64,000 bases of DNA from Xylophilus sp042867185 (GTDB taxonomy: Bacteria > Pseudomonadota > Gammaproteobacteria > Burkholderiales > Burkholderiaceae_C), in contig JBHZQV010000023.1 of assembly GCA_042867185.1 (NCBI GenBank), positions 1-64,000 of the forward strand, given 5' to 3'. A model generated the notes under the pieces. That model saw only the letters and a list, made by a program, of their open reading frames with translations, did no database searches and was not told the DNA's origin. Both the position numbers and the translations under genes were made by a program. The number at the start of each line of letters is the position of its first letter. Positions within the stretch are counted from its first letter, which is position 1. This document shows positions 16,238 through 25,368 of the stretch, one piece after another.

Positions 16238-17863
16238 ATGTCCAAGAAATCTTTGTCGCTCCGCCTGCGGCTTGTCGCTGCTTTCGGTGCAGTTGCCTTT
16301 GCGGGGGTCGTCAGCGGCGGTGCTGCGGTATTCGGTTTGCAGATAGTCAATCAGCAGGCTACGGTTCTTTATGAAAAGCACCTCCTTGGTGTCTCCACGA
16401 TCAAGGAGGCAGAGATCAATCTGATTCAAGTGGCAAGGTTTCGAGCCCAATATGCCAACGCGAGCGATGCTCCGGCACGTACCCGGTTCAACGCGCTTTT
16501 TGAAAAGCATCTAGACGCCACTAAACAGTTGCTCGATGCAGCGGCTCCGACTGTTACGACCGACCGTGACAAGCAGGCACTGCAACGCGTACAGACCCTT
16601 TTCACCAGCTACATGCCCCATGGGCGCCGGTTCATGGAGGCCGTCGCCAACAAACCGTTGCCCGTCGACGATCCCAACCTCACAGCCCTCAACCAGGCAG
16701 CCATTAGCAACTTCGCGCCGGTGACCGAAGGGCTGGGCGCGCTGGCCAAGCAAAAGGAAGAAGTGGGCGAAACAGCAGCCCGTGACATCACCAACACATA
16801 CCACCGGATGCGCTGGCTGGTGGTCTTGGCCTCGCTGCTAACGGTATGTCTTGCCCTGCTCCTCGGCGTCCGATTCGCCTTGGCCTTGGCGAGGCAATTG
16901 GGCGGCGAACCCGAAGAAGCCATGCTGATCGCACGCCGCGTGGCAGACGGTGACCTGAGCGAGCTGATCGAGACGCGGCCTGGCGAGTCGGGCAGTGTCT
17001 TGGTCGCCATGAAGGAAATGCAGGACCGCTTGAGCTTGTTGGTGGGCGGAATCCGCGGTTCTGCCGACAGCATCGCCACCGCGTCGAGCGAGATCGCGAC
17101 CGGCAACGGCGACTTGGCGCGTCGCACCGAGGTACAGGCTTCAAGGTTGCAGCAGACAGCTTCGACGATGGACGAGTTGAGCAGTACCGTGGCCCACAAC
17201 GCCGAGACCGCGAAGGAAGCTGCTGCCATGGCGACGGAAGCGACCAAAGTGGCCCAGCTCGGCGGAGCCGCTGTTGGCAGGGTGGTCACCACCATGAGCG
17301 AAATCTGCGTTGCAAGCCGCAAGATCGGGGATATCACCAGCGTCATCGACGGGATAGCGTTTCAAACCAACATCCTTGCGCTGAATGCGGCCGTCGAAGC
17401 GGCACGCGCTGGAGAGCAGGGCCGCGGATTTGCCGTCGTGGCCGCAGAGGTACGAGCGCTCGCACAACGCTCCGGACAAGCCGCCAAGGAAATCAAGGAA
17501 TTGATCACTGCCAGCACCGAGAAGGTCGAGGCGGGTGGAGCCCAGGTCGAGGATGCGGGCAGGCGCATGGACGCCATCGTCCAGCAGGTGGAGCGTGTAA
17601 GCGCTCTGATCCTTGAGATCAGCGAAGCTACGGCGCTGCAAAAGGAAGGCATCGGCCAAGTGGAGCACTCGATTTCAGAGCTGGATGAGATGACGCAGCA
17701 GAACGCGGCCTTGGTCGAGCAGAGCGCCGCTGCGGCCGAAAGCCTTCGGCAGCAAGCACACGAGATGGTGAGTAGCGCAGGCGTGTTCCGATTGAACGGA
17801 CCCCGGCATCTCTCTGCCCAGGAAGCAGGCTCGCGACCTTGGCTTGTGGCACAGCTGGCGTGA
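16238..17863 (+). CDS. Methyl-accepting chemotaxis protein (Tar-type)
   Basis: A 541-residue chemoreceptor. TM1 near 12-33, a four-helix periplasmic sensor to about 190 (TIKEAEINLIQVARFRAQ is typical of 4HB_MCP), TM2 near 193-214, HAMP to about 267, and a cytoplasmic hairpin with DGIAFQTNILALNAAVEA at its tip. No C-terminal NWETF-like tether is present. It sits alone between att copies B and C and is less GC-rich than flanking core genes, consistent with island cargo. The ligand is unknown. Confidence 0.93.
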   Translation: MSKKSLSLRLRLVAAFGAVAFAGVVSGGAAVFGLQIVNQQATVLYEKHLLGVSTIKEAEINLIQVARFRAQYANASDAPARTRFNALFEKHLDATKQLLDAAAPTVTTDRDKQALQRVQTLFTSYMPHGRRFMEAVANKPLPVDDPNLTALNQAAISNFAPVTEGLGALAKQKEEVGETAARDITNTYHRMRWLVVLASLLTVCLALLLGVRFALALARQLGGEPEEAMLIARRVADGDLSELIETRPGESGSVLVAMKEMQDRLSLLVGGIRGSADSIATASSEIATGNGDLARRTEVQASRLQQTASTMDELSSTVAHNAETAKEAAAMATEATKVAQLGGAAVGRVVTTMSEICVASRKIGDITSVIDGIAFQTNILALNAAVEAARAGEQGRGFAVVAAEVRALAQRSGQAAKEIKELITASTEKVEAGGAQVEDAGRRMDAIVQQVERVSALILEISEATALQKEGIGQVEHSISELDEMTQQNAALVEQSAAAAESLRQQAHEMVSSAGVFRLNGPRHLSAQEAGSRPWLVAQLA

Positions 17864-18113
17864 AGATCTTGGTGGGGTGAATTCGCCGCTTGGCATCTTG
17901 CAGGCGGTAGCGATCAAGGCGAGTCCCGCGGCATTAGCGCGGCTCACGCCCCTATGGACCCACCCACGCGTTGTCCATGCTCGCCCACTACAATCGCCTG
18001 GTAGAGCTAACAGCATCCCTTCACGCTGCGTAGAGGCGACTTCGGAGGGCAGCCTTGGAAGTCGCAGGGTGTTGGAAGCCATATTCCATGCGGCTTTCAA
18101 AGCATGTGTATAG
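17864..18113. other. Non-coding spacer before att copy C
   Basis: Between the chemoreceptor stop and copy C no coding frame with family features is seen. Together with copy C it forms a 386-base gap before the EAL gene. Confidence 0.4.
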
Positions 18114-18210
18114 CAACACCCTACCATCCGGTTACCTGCAGTCTTCCGCAGGCATCCTTCATTCCTTTAAGCCCTTGCCCACCACGGTCGGGGCTTTTGT
18201 CTTCCAGGGG
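18114..18210 (+). repeat. att-like repeat, copy C (most diverged)
   Basis: CAACACCCTACCATCCGGTTACCTGCAG follows the block order of copies A and B, then TCTTCCGCAGGCATCC, and a terminator-like AAGCCC...GGGCTTTT (18169-18198) and CTTCCAG. More substitutions than A versus B suggest an older event. It ends 39 bases before the EAL gene. Confidence 0.6.
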
Positions 18211-18249
18211 CGAAGTCCTTTGGCAGATATGCTGCGTTCAAAGGTGAAA

Positions 18250-19023
18250 ATGATTCCAGACAGTTCTCCGCCCATGCCCGCCGGTTGCGAGGGATGCCGC
18301 AACGTGAACGCCCTCGGCTTCGATTTCGCGATGGCGTTCCAACCCATCGTGCAGGTGTCCAACCGCTCCGTCTTTGCGCATGAAGCACTGGTGCGCGGGC
18401 CCGGCGGTGAAGGGGCCATGACGGTTTTGTCGCAACTGACGGACGAGAACCGGTATTCCTTCGACCAGACGTGTCGCGTCAAGGCGATCGAGCAGGCGGC
18501 GGAACTCGGCATGACGAGCATGCTGAGCATCAACTTTCTGCCGAATGCGGTCTACCGTGCCGAAGCCTGCATCCGGCTCACGTTGGCCACGGCCCGGAAG
18601 TGCGCGTTTCCGGCCGAGCGGATCATGTTCGAGGTGACGGAGAGCGAGCAATCGTCCGACCTGGCGCATCTCAAGTCGATCTTCCGCGATTACGAGCAGC
18701 GGGGCTTCACCACCGCCATCGACGACTTCGGTGCCGGATACGCCGGCTTCGACTTTCTCGTCGAGTTCGTGCCGGACATCATCAAGATCGACATGGCGCT
18801 GCTGCGCGGCATCGACATGCACCGCGAGCGGCAGATCGTCGTGAGCGGCATCGTCCGCATCTGCAACGAGCTGGGCGTGCGGGTGCTCGCCGAAGGCGTG
18901 GAGACGCGTGCGGAGTTCGATTTCCTCCACGGCCTGGGCATCGATCTCTTCCAGGGGTACCTGTTCGCCAAACCGGCGTTCCGGGCGTTGCCCGACGTCG
19001 ACTGGGCCGCCGTGGGTATGTGA
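18250..19023 (+). CDS. EAL-domain cyclic di-GMP phosphodiesterase
   Basis: A 257-residue single-domain EAL protein expected to hydrolyse cyclic di-GMP to pGpG. The catalytic set is visible in order: EALVRG, the metal-binding Asn in LSINFLP, Glu in FEVTES, DDFGAGYAG, KIDMALLRG and AEGVET. No sensor domain is attached; a CEGC pair near the N-terminus is curious but unassigned. ATG 18250 is chosen because AAAGGTG lies just upstream; an in-frame ATG at 18229 has a poor site. It converges with the chemoreceptor at 19043, 19 bases apart. Confidence 0.9.
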   Translation: MIPDSSPPMPAGCEGCRNVNALGFDFAMAFQPIVQVSNRSVFAHEALVRGPGGEGAMTVLSQLTDENRYSFDQTCRVKAIEQAAELGMTSMLSINFLPNAVYRAEACIRLTLATARKCAFPAERIMFEVTESEQSSDLAHLKSIFRDYEQRGFTTAIDDFGAGYAGFDFLVEFVPDIIKIDMALLRGIDMHRERQIVVSGIVRICNELGVRVLAEGVETRAEFDFLHGLGIDLFQGYLFAKPAFRALPDVDWAAVGM

Positions 19024-19042
19024 CCTCGGCGGCCCTGCGGCA

Positions 19043-20662
19043 TCAGACCGCCAGGAGCCGTTGGGTCGAATTCGATCCGATCTGGACCGCGGTGCCGCCT
19101 CCCAGCGAGAACGCCTGCACCGACGCCACCAGCTGCTGCGCCTGAACCCGGAGGCTTCCGGCCGCAGCGGCCGCTTCCTCGACCAGTGCCGCATTCTGCT
19201 GCGTGACCCGGTCCATCTGGTTGATGGCCTCGCCCACCTGGCCGACGCCCAGCGCCTGCTCCTTGCTCGCGCTACTGATCTCGTCGACCAACTGCGCGAG
19301 CGAGCCGACCGAGCCGGCGACCGTGTCCATCGATGCACCGGCCTGCTGTGCGAGCTTCACGCCGTCTCCGACAGCGGACACGCTGGAATTGATCAGTTGC
19401 TTGATCTCGGTGGCGGCGTTGGCACTGCGCTTGGCCAGGTTGCGCACCTCGCCCGCCACGACCGCGAAACCCTTGCCGTCGTCACCGGCGCGTGCGGCCT
19501 CGACGGCCGCGTTGAGCGCGAGCAGGTTGGTCTGGAACGCGATCCCGTCGATGACGCCCACGATGTCCACGATGCGGCGCGAGCCCTCGTTGATGGTGGA
19601 CATGGACTCCACCACGTTCTGCACGAGGCCGTTGCTTTCCTCCACCACCTTCAGCGACTGCGCGGCCATCCGGGCGGCCTGCTCGGCATTGCCGGCGTTG
19701 TTCTTGATGGTGCTTGCGATCTGGTCCATGGTCGCCGCGGTTTCCTCGAGCGCGCTCGCCTGCTCTTCGGTGCGTTGGCTCAGGTCGGCATTGCCCGCGG
19801 CGATCTCGGCCGAGCCGGTCAGGATCGAATCGGCTGCATTGCGCACCTGGGAGACGGTCGCGAACAGGCTTTTCTGCATGTTCGCGAGCGACGCCAGGAC
19901 GCTGGACTGCCGAGCGGTCGCCGCGCCTTCCACATCGCTCAGGTCGCCAGAGGCGACGACCTGGGCGATACGGTTCAGCGCTGCGGGTTCCGACCCCAGG
20001 ATGTTGCCCAGCGACCGGATGATCGCCCAACCGCACAGGATGGCCAGAGCGAGGGCAGCGAAAGCAGCGGCGATCAGGATATTCCGGTGCGATGCGTACT
20101 GCTCTTGCGACGCATTGATGCGTGCAATAGAGCGTTGCGCGGTGTACTCGCGGTAGGCATTGGTCGAAGCGATCAGCTCGACCAGCAGCGGCCGGCACTC
20201 GTCGAGAATCTTCTGGGTCGCTTCGGCTGTCATCCGGCGGTTCGCCAGGTCGGTGATCGACAGCGCCACCGGGCCATACCGGCTTTCGATCTCCGCGATC
20301 TTCGCGACCAGCTCCTTGGCCTTGGGCGCAGCGTCGTTGGCCTCATCGACCAGTTTTTGCAGCCGGGCGACGCGCTCCTGCACCTGTTTGTGGGCCTTCA
20401 GGAGGTCGTCGTACTCTGCCTTCGTGTCGTCGGTCGGCCGAAGCAAGGTGAGGTTTCGCGCGGCGATGGCGCGCCGATCGACCGCCGTGCGGACCTGCTC
20501 TCCGAGCAACGCACGGGAGTTGATGCCCTTGACATAGCCGGCGAAGTTATCGTTCGCGTTCTGCAGCAGGACGATCGCCAGGCCGGCTACGGCAGCGATC
20601 AGGAGGACGAGCAGACCAAACGCAAGGGTGAGCTGCTGCCGGACGGTGAGAGGGGTTTTCAT
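19043..20662 (-). CDS. Methyl-accepting chemotaxis protein
   Basis: A 539-residue chemoreceptor: TM1 near 10-32, a periplasmic four-helix sensor with RRAIAARNLTLL, TM2 near 193-215, HAMP and a signalling hairpin with DGIAFQTNLLALNAAVEA and the VTQQNAALVEEAAAAAGSL helix. It has no C-terminal pentapeptide tether. The ligand is unknown. It is one of three such receptors within 10 kb, all of the Tar-like class. Confidence 0.94.
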   Translation of the reverse strand: MKTPLTVRQQLTLAFGLLVLLIAAVAGLAIVLLQNANDNFAGYVKGINSRALLGEQVRTAVDRRAIAARNLTLLRPTDDTKAEYDDLLKAHKQVQERVARLQKLVDEANDAAPKAKELVAKIAEIESRYGPVALSITDLANRRMTAEATQKILDECRPLLVELIASTNAYREYTAQRSIARINASQEQYASHRNILIAAAFAALALAILCGWAIIRSLGNILGSEPAALNRIAQVVASGDLSDVEGAATARQSSVLASLANMQKSLFATVSQVRNAADSILTGSAEIAAGNADLSQRTEEQASALEETAATMDQIASTIKNNAGNAEQAARMAAQSLKVVEESNGLVQNVVESMSTINEGSRRIVDIVGVIDGIAFQTNLLALNAAVEAARAGDDGKGFAVVAGEVRNLAKRSANAATEIKQLINSSVSAVGDGVKLAQQAGASMDTVAGSVGSLAQLVDEISSASKEQALGVGQVGEAINQMDRVTQQNAALVEEAAAAAGSLRVQAQQLVASVQAFSLGGGTAVQIGSNSTQRLLAV

Positions 20663-21024
20663 GGAAATATATTGTGCACAACTTAATTCGCAAAGGATAT
20701 GGCTGCGAGCTTGAGGATGTGTGTAGAGACATTGCTCATTACGTATTCACTTAACCAAATGGATTCGGTCCTACACGTTTGGTAGCATGCAAACAACAGC
20801 AGTGGGCACCACGTACTCGTCAGCCACGCGTGTCCCATGCCCAGCCCCGCCCCACGGCCGGCGCTTGTGACCCCGTCCCGCCTCCGATCCAGAGGGGCCG
20901 CTTTTGGGCGGATTCCGACAGGAGCTTGGCAGCGTGTGCACCGCCGGGTCGTGCGAACCTGCCCCCCCGTGGGCTTCTGTCTGGAAAAGATTCGGTCGCG
21001 CCGCCCAGAATGCCAAATTTTTGC
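20663..21024. other. Non-coding stretch upstream of tRNA-Arg(ACG)
   Basis: About 360 bases without a gene. Frames here have no family features. It should contain the promoter of the minus-strand chemoreceptor; I could not place it with confidence. Confidence 0.4.
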
Positions 21025-21033
21025 TGCTAGAAT
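21025..21033 (+). promoter_or_regulatory. Extended -10 promoter of tRNA-Arg(ACG)
   Basis: TGCTAGAAT is an extended -10 element ending 10 bases before the tRNA. No good -35 box is seen. Confidence 0.4.
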
Positions 21034-21043
21034 ACGAGGCTTA

Positions 21044-21120
21044 GCGGCTGTAGCTCAGTTGGATAGAGTACTTGGCTACGAACCAAGGGGTCGTGGGTTC
21101 AATTCCTGCCAGCCGCACCA
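21044..21120 (+). tRNA. tRNA-Arg(ACG)
   Basis: A 77-base tRNA with acceptor GCGGCTG/CAGCCGC, A73 and encoded CCA. The anticodon arm CTTGG-CTACGAA-CCAAG gives anticodon ACG (A34 becomes inosine), reading CGU, CGC and CGA. The T arm GGGTTCAATTCC is canonical. It has no intron, unlike the other two tRNA genes here. Confidence 0.97.
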
Positions 21121-21127
21121 AACGGAT

Positions 21128-21159
21128 AGCCCTAGAACAGCGATGTTCTAGGGCTTTTT
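21128..21159 (+). terminator. Rho-independent terminator of tRNA-Arg(ACG)
   Basis: AGCCCTAGAAC and GTTCTAGGGCT form a perfect 11-pair stem with a 6-base loop, followed by TTTT. Confidence 0.92.
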
Positions 21160-21188
21160 CCATTGGGCGCCGCTTCGAGGCCCCACTC

Positions 21189-21224
21189 TCTGGGTGACTT
21201 TCTGGGTGAGTTTTCCCACCCAGG
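21189..21224 (+). repeat. Integrase arm-type-like tandem repeat downstream of tRNA-Arg(ACG)
   Basis: TCTGGGTGACTT and TCTGGGTGAGTT are tandem 12-base repeats, followed by an inverted ACCCAGG. The GGG-N-GA-NTT core resembles the repeats beside att copies A and B. It suggests this tRNA also hosted an integrated element, of which no integrase remains. Confidence 0.4.
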
Positions 21225-21327
21225 TCCATTTCTCAGCCGTTCACCACCCGTAGAACGGTCGTCCTGTCCAGCGTGCCCGTCGCAGCGTTGGCCGCGTCGA
21301 GGAACTCGACACTCGCAGCCAACAAAA

Positions 21328-23394
21328 TCAACGACCGAACTTTCGCTTATGAGCCCAGGCGACCGCACCTATCAGCAGCATCAGAAGCGCCGTCATGGCC
21401 TCGCTCAACGTGGGAATGGCAGCAGGAGCCGCCACGGCGATCGTGAAAGCTCTTGTGGCCGGAAAGCCCAGCGCATCGGTCACGGCAACGGTGAAATCGA
21501 AGCTGCCCACAGTCGTCGGCACGCCCGTCAGCGCACCTGTGGCGCTTGCCAATGACAGCCCGGGTGGCAATGCCCCCGCCGAAACTGCGTAGCTGTAGGG
21601 CGCTGTGCCACCAGCAGCAACGATGGTCTGTCGATAGGACAAGCCAACCGTACCGGCCGAAAGTGTTGAAGGGGCAATCGTCAGCACAGGTGCCGAGACC
21701 GAGAAGGTGTAGGCACGGCTTGCGCTGAAGCCATTCGCATCTGTCGCGGTTGCGCTGAAATTAAAGGTTCCCGATGCCGCCGGCGTTCCGCTGAGCACGC
21801 CTGCAGTGCTTAGCGTCAACCCTGCAGGCAGTGATCCTGCAGAAATCGAAAAGCTGTAAGGTGCACTGCCGCCCGAGGCGGAGAGGTTTTGCGCGTAAGG
21901 CGTGCCCCCGACGGGATTGGGAAGCGTGACGGGCGCAATGGTGAGGGTCGGCGCACCGACCGTCAGCGCATAAGCGCGAGACCCCGAGAACGGCGCACCA
22001 GCGCCCGATGAACCGTCGGTCGCGGAAACCGTGAAATTGAATGTGCCGGCCACCGTGGACGCTCCGGACAGCACACCGGTCGGGGAGAGGGAGATGCCAC
22101 TCGGGAGAACGCCTGCCGTGATGGCGAACGAATAAGGAGCCGTCCCGCCGCTCGCCGTCAGCGTGCTGGAATAGGCCTGGCCGGCGACGGCATTCGGCAG
22201 GCTGGTCGGGGCGATGGAGATCGTCGGCGCCGCCACCGTGACGGTGTAGGCGCGGCTGCCGGTGAAGCCGCCATTGTCGGTGGCGGTCACCGTGAAGTTG
22301 AAGGTGCCCGCCGCGGTCGGCGTGCCGCTGAGGGCGCCGCCGCCGGCGAGGTTCATGCCGGCCGGCAGAGCCCCGGCCGTGATCGCGAAGGTGTACGGCG
22401 CCGTCCCGCCCGAAGCGCTCACGGTCTGCGAATAGGCGACACCGACCGCCGGGTTCGGCAGGGCGGCCGGCGCGACCGTGATCGTGGGTGCGCTGACGGT
22501 GACCGAATAGGTTCGCGTGGTGTTGAAGGGCGCGCCGCTGCCGGTGGAGCTGTCGGTGCTACTCACGGTGAAGCTGTAGTTGCCGGATGTCGTCGCGGTG
22601 CCGGACACGTTGCCCGCACTGGATACGCTGATGCCGGGCGGCGGCGCGCCGCCGCTGACCGAGTAGGTATAAGGGGCGGTGCCGCCCGACGTTCCGAGCG
22701 TCTGGCTGTAGGCCACCCCGATCACGGGGTTGGGCAGGGTGGTCGGCGTGATCGCCAGGGTCGGGGCGGACACGTTGAGGGAAATGGCGCGCGACGCGGT
22801 GCGGTTGGCGCTATCCGTCACGGTGAATACGGGGTTGAAGCTGCCGGCCTGGGTCGGCGTGCCACTGACCACGCCCGCGGAGGAAAGCGCGAGGCCGTTG
22901 GGCAGACCCCCGCCGGTCAAGCTCCAGGTATACGGTGTCGAGCCACCCGAGGCGGCCAGCGACTGGTTGTACGGGCTGCCGACCACGGCATCGGGCAAGG
23001 TGGTCGTCGTGACGGACGGACCCGCCTGCTGCACAGTGACGCTGAAAGGAATCACCGAGTTGTCGTCACCGTCGATCACGGAAAAGCTGTCGGTCGTCGA
23101 ACTGTCGCCGTTGTTGGTGTAGTACACCAGACCGGTGGAGTTGTTGTTGCGGCTGTCGTTGACACCGTGTTGCGGTGGGTTCTGGTATCCGTTGATGCCA
23201 CTGACCGTGCAGTTGCTCAAGTCGGTAACGACGGTTCCCCCTGAGGCCACCGTGATTGACTGAGCCGGGCATCCGGCTGCCTGTGCCTGACTACCCATCA
23301 CAAGTAAGAACATCACGAAGGCCACCATCGCAAAGCGCTTGAGGCTTGAGGACAGCCCGGCCGACTGCTGCGTGTTGCGAAGGTAGGTGTTCAT
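21328..23394 (-). CDS. Secreted Ig-like repeat protein with IPTL-CTERM-type sorting tail
   Basis: A 688-residue exported protein. A long signal region (about 20-40, FVMFLLVMGSQAQA) is followed by a Cys-containing segment and six tandem Ig-like (He_PIG/cadherin-like) repeats of about 85-100 residues. Each repeat has LP..VG..Y, then SGGTAPYT/S, a GLPxGL-type turn and the closing SGTPT..G.F.FTV.. strand. The C-terminus AIPTLSEAMTALLMLLIGA plus a KRK cluster has the layout of IPTL-CTERM sorting signals (motif, membrane helix, basic end). An exosortase would anchor or release it at the surface; none is seen in this window. An adhesin or structural surface role is inferred. Confidence 0.85.
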   Translation of the reverse strand: MNTYLRNTQQSAGLSSSLKRFAMVAFVMFLLVMGSQAQAAGCPAQSITVASGGTVVTDLSNCTVSGINGYQNPPQHGVNDSRNNNSTGLVYYTNNGDSSTTDSFSVIDGDDNSVIPFSVTVQQAGPSVTTTTLPDAVVGSPYNQSLAASGGSTPYTWSLTGGGLPNGLALSSAGVVSGTPTQAGSFNPVFTVTDSANRTASRAISLNVSAPTLAITPTTLPNPVIGVAYSQTLGTSGGTAPYTYSVSGGAPPPGISVSSAGNVSGTATTSGNYSFTVSSTDSSTGSGAPFNTTRTYSVTVSAPTITVAPAALPNPAVGVAYSQTVSASGGTAPYTFAITAGALPAGMNLAGGGALSGTPTAAGTFNFTVTATDNGGFTGSRAYTVTVAAPTISIAPTSLPNAVAGQAYSSTLTASGGTAPYSFAITAGVLPSGISLSPTGVLSGASTVAGTFNFTVSATDGSSGAGAPFSGSRAYALTVGAPTLTIAPVTLPNPVGGTPYAQNLSASGGSAPYSFSISAGSLPAGLTLSTAGVLSGTPAASGTFNFSATATDANGFSASRAYTFSVSAPVLTIAPSTLSAGTVGLSYRQTIVAAGGTAPYSYAVSAGALPPGLSLASATGALTGVPTTVGSFDFTVAVTDALGFPATRAFTIAVAAPAAIPTLSEAMTALLMLLIGAVAWAHKRKFGR

Positions 23395-23575
23395 CAGTAG
23401 CTTCAGTATTGCAATTCACCAAACGGTTAGCATACGAACATATCTACTTTTCGACGCAATTGCAACATGCTGAATCGGCCTCATGCACATCAGCGTTCCA
23501 CTGCCCGGCAATCCACTCTGCATGGCGCGCCACAAGGCCGGGGCACCGGCGGAACGCGGATGCCCGGGCCGCCGG

Positions 23576-25204
23576 CTATCGCAGCCGTGCAACAGATGCG
23601 AAGCGCACCTCGGCCGATTCCGCGCCCGGGCGTGCGACCTCCCCGAAACGGAACACCCGGACGACCTCGGTCAGGCGCAATGCCTGGAGCCGCAGGCTTT
23701 CCGCAGCCGCTGCGCTTTCCTCCACCAGCGCCGCGTTCTGCTGGGTGGACTGGTCGAGTTCGACGACCGCACTGCTGACCATCCCGATCCCCTTGGTCTG
23801 CTGCAGGGTGGTCGCGCTGATCTCGTTGATCAGGTCCTCGACGCGGCGCACCTCGCCCACGATCGCGTTCATGGCAGCGCCTGCGTCGGCGACCTGCCGC
23901 GAACCGGCTTCGACCCTTTCGACGCTGGCTTCGATCAGCGCCTTGATCTCCCGGGCGGCTTCCGCGCTGCGTTGGGCCAGGCTTCTGACTTCGCTGGCCA
24001 CCACCGCGAAACCCCGGCCCTGCTCTCCCGCACGGGCCGCCTCGACCGCAGCGTTCAGGGCGAGGATGTTGGTCTGGAAAGCGATGCCGTCGATCACGCC
24101 GATGATGTCGCCGATCTTGCGCGAACTGCCGCTGATGTCTTCCATCGTGGACACCACCTGCCCGACGACCTGGCCACCACGGGCCGCTGCCGCGCTGGCC
24201 GACGACGCGAGCTGCGCCGCCTGGCGCGCGGTATCCGCGTTGTTCTGCACCGAAGCGTTCATCTGCTCCATCGAAGCCGACGTCTGCTGAAGGCTGGAGG
24301 CCTGCCGCTCGGTCCGCTGGGACAGGTCGGCGTTGCCGGATGCGATTTCGATGGAGCCGGTGGTGATCGAATCGGACGCCTGGCGCACGTCGCCCACGAC
24401 CTGCGCCAGGCTGCGCTGCATCGCGCCCAGGGAGGCCAGAACGCTGCCCACGGGCGCCTTCTGGGCGTTGGCCACCGGCTGGAGATCGCCCTCGGATACC
24501 CGGCGGGCCGCTTCGCCCAGAGCATCGGGCTCGGCGCCCAGCTGGCGCGTAATGCTCCGGGATATCCAGGAGGCGAGTGCGCCACCCAGCGCGAGGGAAA
24601 GCGCCAGCGCGACCAGCATCACCATCAGGAATCCCGATGCCTGGGACAACGCGGTCCTGTTCTTTTCCTGTACGCGCTCTTCCTCGAAATCGATCAGCTG
24701 GTTGATGGCCGCCAGCCACTGCACGTACTGCGGTTTGGCCTGCGTCCACAGTGCGCTCTGGGCGGAGGCGACATCGCCCTTGGCCGCCTGCTCGACGATC
24801 GCCTGCGTCGTCGCCACCGCTTTCGCTTCGATGGCCTGGATCGCACCGTAGAGCCGGCGCAGTTCGGCGGCATCGGCCGATGGGCCGATCAGTTTCTCGA
24901 GCGGACCGGCCGACTCCGCATAGAAACGGGCCAGCCGCTGGATGGTCTCCACCTCAGCCTGCCGGTCCGTCGCATTGGCGGCGAGCACCACGTCGCGGGT
25001 GGCAATGGCCCGGTCGTGCGCCGACCCGCGGAAATTGATGGCGTAGCGCTGGATGCTGGTGTGCTCCTGGCTGTTGGCCCTCAACGCGTCGTCGATGCTG
25101 TGGACCTTGGCGATCGCCACGGCCGCCACCACGACCAGGATGGCGAGCAGCAAGCCGAATCCGATGGCAAGGCGTTTGCCCACCGTCACATTTGTGAATT
25201 TCAT
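23576..25204 (-). CDS. Methyl-accepting chemotaxis protein
   Basis: A 542-residue chemoreceptor: TM1 near 12-32, a periplasmic four-helix domain with the RDVVLAAN motif, TM2 near 190-212, HAMP, and a signalling domain with DGIAFQTNILALNAAVEA and QQNAALVEESAAAAESL. It belongs to the same subclass as the receptors at 16238 and 19043 but is clearly divergent from both outside the hairpin tip. It ends 164 bases from tRNA-Arg(CCU). The ligand is unknown. Confidence 0.94.
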   Translation of the reverse strand: MKFTNVTVGKRLAIGFGLLLAILVVVAAVAIAKVHSIDDALRANSQEHTSIQRYAINFRGSAHDRAIATRDVVLAANATDRQAEVETIQRLARFYAESAGPLEKLIGPSADAAELRRLYGAIQAIEAKAVATTQAIVEQAAKGDVASAQSALWTQAKPQYVQWLAAINQLIDFEEERVQEKNRTALSQASGFLMVMLVALALSLALGGALASWISRSITRQLGAEPDALGEAARRVSEGDLQPVANAQKAPVGSVLASLGAMQRSLAQVVGDVRQASDSITTGSIEIASGNADLSQRTERQASSLQQTSASMEQMNASVQNNADTARQAAQLASSASAAAARGGQVVGQVVSTMEDISGSSRKIGDIIGVIDGIAFQTNILALNAAVEAARAGEQGRGFAVVASEVRSLAQRSAEAAREIKALIEASVERVEAGSRQVADAGAAMNAIVGEVRRVEDLINEISATTLQQTKGIGMVSSAVVELDQSTQQNAALVEESAAAAESLRLQALRLTEVVRVFRFGEVARPGAESAEVRFASVARLR

Positions 25205-25368
25205 TTTGAGCTATTTAATTGCGGAAAATAGATAAAACGCCGTGGCGAACGTTCGCGTAGTGGCGCCCCTCGCCCGCTCCCGACAGCCGTGCGGAGTGTA
25301 GCCATCGGCAACACAACACGCACCGCCCGGGGCTTTCCCGTCCGCCCGCATTGGTACACTACGCCGGT

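Noticed and set aside
21236..21326. Short minus-strand frame after tRNA-Arg(ACG) reading LDAANAATGTLDRTTVLRVV
   Set aside because: It looks faintly protein-like and might be a gene tail, but it is short, has no start and matches nothing I recognise.
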